Shown here: piece by piece, positions 61,340-64,000 of the stretch
Numbering within the stretch: the stretch's first letter is position 1
Layout of the letters: every line of letters starts with the position of its first letter
From: Methanolinea sp.
Lineage (GTDB): Archaea; Halobacteriota; Methanomicrobia; Methanomicrobiales; Methanospirillaceae
Reading direction: 5' to 3'
DNA: 64,000 nt
Assembly: GCA_030019395.1 (NCBI GenBank)
Contig: JASEES010000006.1
Location: 1 to 64,000, forward strand
Notes under the pieces: model-generated
Database searches by the model: none
The model's input: the letters and a program-made list of their open reading frames with translations, nothing else
What the model was told of the DNA's origin: nothing
Program-made: the position numbers and the translations under genes

Positions 61340-62224
61340 GTGACCTTTATATCGGACTTTTCGTGCGCTGCAGGCGTCCTTGCGGGGCTTGCAATTGGTG
61401 ACGCGTTGGGTGCGCCCTTCGAGGGAGGACCCCCTCCGGGTGTGCCCGTCCGCTCGTTTTTTTCCGGCGGCAGAAACCCGCGGAAAGCCGGGGAATACAC
61501 GGATGACACGCTCCAGGCACTTGCCCTGGCAGAGTCCCTCGTTGCATGCCGCGGTTTTTCCCCCGAGGACTTCATGGCCCGGCTCGTGAGGGACTATGCG
61601 CTCCACAGCGGGTTCTACGGCCCGACCTCCGCCGCTGTCTTTTCCCTCGTCCGGAGCGGGACCGGCATCCACGAGGCGGCGTCCCGCGTCCATGCCGCCC
61701 GGGGATGGAGCAGGAGCAACGGGAGCGTGATGCGGGGTGCGCCGATCGGCGTCTTTTTTTCCGGCCCCGAGGTGGAGGCAGTCTCGCATGCATGTTCTGC
61801 CCTGACCCACGCCGACCCGGTGCCGGGCGCCTGCTCGGCATTCGTGAACCGCATGGTAAGCGACATGTGCCGGGGAATCTCCCGGGACCAGGCATTCGCC
61901 CGGGCTCTCCGGAGGTGCCGCAATGCCGGGGTTGCCCGCGTTCTCGGCTGCTTCGGGTCCCACACCCCCGTTGCCGGTCTCGATGCACTCGAGGCGACGC
62001 ACGCCGCCCTCACGGTCTTCATGCGCTCGGACAGGTTTTCCGACTGCGTCTCCCTTGCTGTCGGCCTTGGCGGCGATACCGACACGGTGGCTGCAATCGC
62101 GGGTGCCCTTGCGGGAGCCCTGTACGGTCTCGACGGGATACTCCCTGAATGGGTGGCACACCTCGCAGGCCGGGAGAGGGTGCTTTCCGTTGCCCATGCC
62201 CTCTGGTCCGGACGACGGGGATGA
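61340..62224 (+). CDS. ADP-ribosylglycohydrolase family protein
   Basis: 294 residues from the GTG at 61340 (ATG at 61304 also possible). Family motifs are GLAIGDALGAPFEG, GEYTDDTLQALA (metal-binding TDD), RSNGSVMRGAPIG, and AVGLGGDTDTVAAIAGALAG near the C-terminus. Removes ADP-ribose from proteins such as dinitrogenase reductase (DraG) or other targets; no nif genes are in the window, so the target is open. Divergent from UPF0058. Confidence 0.9.
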   Translation: MTFISDFSCAAGVLAGLAIGDALGAPFEGGPPPGVPVRSFFSGGRNPRKAGEYTDDTLQALALAESLVACRGFSPEDFMARLVRDYALHSGFYGPTSAAVFSLVRSGTGIHEAASRVHAARGWSRSNGSVMRGAPIGVFFSGPEVEAVSHACSALTHADPVPGACSAFVNRMVSDMCRGISRDQAFARALRRCRNAGVARVLGCFGSHTPVAGLDALEATHAALTVFMRSDRFSDCVSLAVGLGGDTDTVAAIAGALAGALYGLDGILPEWVAHLAGRERVLSVAHALWSGRRG

Positions 62225-62237
62225 GCAGGCGGGGTAT

Positions 62238-62699
62238 TCAGGCTGCCCGGAGCTCAACGAGCTGGAGTTTCCATCCCCTCTCGCAGGCACCCGGCGCACT
62301 CCCGATGACTTCTGCGACCACGTACTTCTCGCCGGGGATAACCCCTTCCGGGTTGCAGAGGGAGAAGTTCTCACAGTTCTGCCGCGTGCAGGAGGTCTCG
62401 AAGACTATCCGGGTGTTCCTGATGGCCATGTCGGCGCTGATGAGGGCGCGGACGGGAGCCTCCACGACCTCGATGGCACAGGCGTCCTGGTGGTGCACGC
62501 TGCAGGCGTGGCGGGTCTTGCGGACACCCACGATGCGGTACTTTCTCCCCTTCTGGAGGTTGTGGCACGCTTTCTTCACGGAACACCCGTCGCACTCGGG
62601 GAGCGGCCCCTCGTAGATGAACTCAAGGCCCACCCGGGCGATCGTGCTCCCGATGAGGGTGACCCTCGGTTTCTGCTCCGCAGCTTTTTCACTCTTCAT
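62238..62699 (-). CDS. UPF0179 family protein
   Basis: 153 residues. Cysteine pattern CDGCSVKKACHNLQKGRKY, CSVHHQDAC and CTRQNCENFSLC suggests metal or iron-sulfur binding. GKYVVAE-type strand (PGEKYVVAEVIG) near the end. UPF0179 proteins occur in methanogens and relatives, function unknown. The N-terminus overlaps the egsA stop by 11 bases. Confidence 0.9.
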   Translation of the reverse strand: MKSEKAAEQKPRVTLIGSTIARVGLEFIYEGPLPECDGCSVKKACHNLQKGRKYRIVGVRKTRHACSVHHQDACAIEVVEAPVRALISADMAIRNTRIVFETSCTRQNCENFSLCNPEGVIPGEKYVVAEVIGSAPGACERGWKLQLVELRAA

Positions 62700-63771
62700 A
62701 GAGCATCTTCACAAGCCTGACTGCCGATTCCCGTGACAGTCCCGTATCGAGGATGGTGAACCTTTCCGGCCGGATGGTCCGTGCGGCAAGGAGAGCTTCC
62801 ACTGCTGTTTCGTCATCGATCCCGAGATCGCGGGGGGTGGTCGGGGCCCCGATGGCCCGCAGTGCCGCCTTAATCGCCCGCCAGTCACCGCCGTGCAGGT
62901 ACATCACCATGATCGTCCCAATCCCGCACGCCTCGCCGTGCAGGACCTTTCCCGGCGCGAGCCTCTCGAGCGCATGCCCGAACTTGTGTTCACCCCCGGA
63001 TGCAGGCCGCGACGACCCGGCAATGCTCATCGCGACGCCCGACGAGACCAGGGCCTTGGTGACCATCCACGCAGACTCCTCGCTGTGCGGCTTGATACTG
63101 CGTGCGTTCTTCATCAGGAGCTCGGCGGTCATCCGCGAGAGGGCGATTGCGTACTCGCTTATCACCTCGTGCCGGAGCCGGTGCGCCAGTTCCCAGTCGA
63201 GCACCGCCGTGGAGTTGGAAATGACGTCGGCGCAGCCTGCAGCAAGCAGCCGGTGGGGAGCCGCGGCAATGATCGCGGTATCGGCAACGATGCCCATCGG
63301 GGGGTGTGCCTCCAGGGATGCGTTCCCGTCCACGAGGGGGACAGATGCCCTCGCCGACGCGATCCCGTCGTGCGAGGCTGCAGTCGGGACGGAGAGGAAG
63401 GGCCGGTCGAGGTTGTAGGAGACGATCTTTGCGCAGTCGATGACCCGGCCGCCCCCGACGCCCACGAGGAAACCGGCACCGCGGGCAGCCTCCTCGGCCT
63501 CGGCGATGGTTTCCATGCTCATCTCCCTGACGGTGAACGTGGAGACACTGTATGTCTCCCCGAGGAGGGAGACCACGCGGTCACCGGCACATTCCCGCGT
63601 GTTCGCACCACCGAAAAAAACCATGGCACTGTCTTCGAGGCAGAGGTCGGCGCAGACCTCGGGGATCTGGGAAATAACATCATGGCCGATGACAACGTCG
63701 CGGGGGAGCTGCATCCACCGGGATTTGTCAAAGCCCTTTGTTTTGAGTAATTTTATCGGGTCTGCGCTCAT
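62689..63771 (-). CDS. egsA: NAD(P)-dependent glycerol-1-phosphate dehydrogenase
   Basis: 360 residues. Makes sn-glycerol-1-phosphate, the archaeal lipid backbone. GVGGGRVIDCAKI (nucleotide loop), PTAASHDGIASA, ADVISNSTAVLDW and the zinc ligands in GSSRPASGGEHKFGHALE and HGEACGIGTI all fit. ATG at 63771 directly abuts the divergent DUF63 start (CATATG). Confidence 0.95.
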   Translation of the reverse strand: MSADPIKLLKTKGFDKSRWMQLPRDVVIGHDVISQIPEVCADLCLEDSAMVFFGGANTRECAGDRVVSLLGETYSVSTFTVREMSMETIAEAEEAARGAGFLVGVGGGRVIDCAKIVSYNLDRPFLSVPTAASHDGIASARASVPLVDGNASLEAHPPMGIVADTAIIAAAPHRLLAAGCADVISNSTAVLDWELAHRLRHEVISEYAIALSRMTAELLMKNARSIKPHSEESAWMVTKALVSSGVAMSIAGSSRPASGGEHKFGHALERLAPGKVLHGEACGIGTIMVMYLHGGDWRAIKAALRAIGAPTTPRDLGIDDETAVEALLAARTIRPERFTILDTGLSRESAVRLVKMLYEE

Positions 63772-64000
63772 ATGTATCCGGAAGTGATTGGGGATTTCAT
63801 AGAGAAATATTACATCGATCCGATCCGTTACGGGCAGCCTTACAACGTGGTGGATACAACGACCTACGCTCTGGTTCTGATCCTTGCCATATATATCATT
63901 TATCGCTGGCTGTCGCGGTCGCGGACAATCCGCATTGACGGGGACTTTGTCCTCGTGACTCTCCCCTACGTGGTCATGGGAGGACTCCTCCGCGTGGTGG
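63772..64000 (+). CDS. DUF63 family membrane protein (3' end outside window)
   Basis: At least 76 residues. MYPEVIGDFIEKYYIDPIRY followed by a hydrophobic helix (YALVLILAIYIIYRWL) and a second (LVTLPYVVMGGLLRVV) matches the start of archaeal DUF63, multi-pass membrane proteins of unknown function. A TATA-like AATTTTAT at 63749-63756 lies within the egsA coding sequence and is its only visible promoter. Confidence 0.82.
   Translation, partial: MYPEVIGDFIEKYYIDPIRYGQPYNVVDTTTYALVLILAIYIIYRWLSRSRTIRIDGDFVLVTLPYVVMGGLLRVV

Overview
The window reads as the chromosome of a methanogenic archaeon, most likely of the order Methanomicrobiales. The evidence is the gene set. It includes archaeal lipid enzymes (glycerol-1-phosphate dehydrogenase, geranylgeranyl reductase). 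It has archaeal replication and translation genes (PriS, Gins51, aIF2alpha, Nop10, L44e, S27e), an archaeal Cdc48/VAT ATPase, and a bifunctional archaeal FBP aldolase/phosphatase. A YcaO-TfuA pair matches the one that thioamidates methyl-coenzyme M reductase in methanogens. Many genes sit 20-30 bases downstream of a TATA box with almost no leader, as is common in Euryarchaea. I cannot name the species.

Layout. 1-13.5 kb: a tyrosine recombinase running in from the left edge, a Clp1-type polynucleotide kinase, threonine ammonia-lyase, nucleotide-sugar enzymes (GalE-like, WecB) and several exported or membrane proteins (tandem Cache lipoprotein, PEGA-repeat protein, TPR protein, duplicated membrane protein).

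13.66-24.54 kb: a compact foreign element of about 10.9 kb between two copies of an 11-base sequence; the right copy is the 5' end of a tRNA-Gln gene. It carries its own integrase, a divergent regulator pair with repeated operator-like sites, a topoisomerase VI A-like protein without a B subunit, a D5/SF3 helicase, an AbrB-like regulator and about 18 very small genes that are mostly translationally coupled. I see no capsid, portal or large-terminase gene. This is the most interesting part of the window.

24.5-30.7 kb: a drug/metabolite transporter, a DUF6125-like protein, a secreted repeat peptide beside an export-signal-bearing double winged-helix protein, 5-formyl-THF cyclo-ligase and seryl-tRNA synthetase.

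30.7-46.7 kb: Cdc48 and Hsp20, FBP aldolase/phosphatase, an Sm-like protein, ThiC, a radical-SAM activase leading an overlapping four-gene run ending in RNase Z, a RecJ-like DHH nuclease, an SPFH/NfeD pair, a DUF89 protein and tRNA-Pro(GGG).

46.7-64 kb: a roadblock/response-regulator pair, TfuA-YcaO, a site-2 protease, RNase HII, a TrkA protein, and a long minus-strand information-processing cluster: UPF0058, Elp3, PriS, Gins51, L44e, S27e, aIF2alpha, Nop10, a PAC2 protein, EndoQ, a ferredoxin and geranylgeranyl reductase. The right edge has an ADP-ribosylglycohydrolase, UPF0179, EgsA and the start of a DUF63 gene. Several real genes are very short, notably nop10, the element's AbrB-like regulator, its ribbon-helix-helix gene and its small zinc proteins; they were read directly from the bases.
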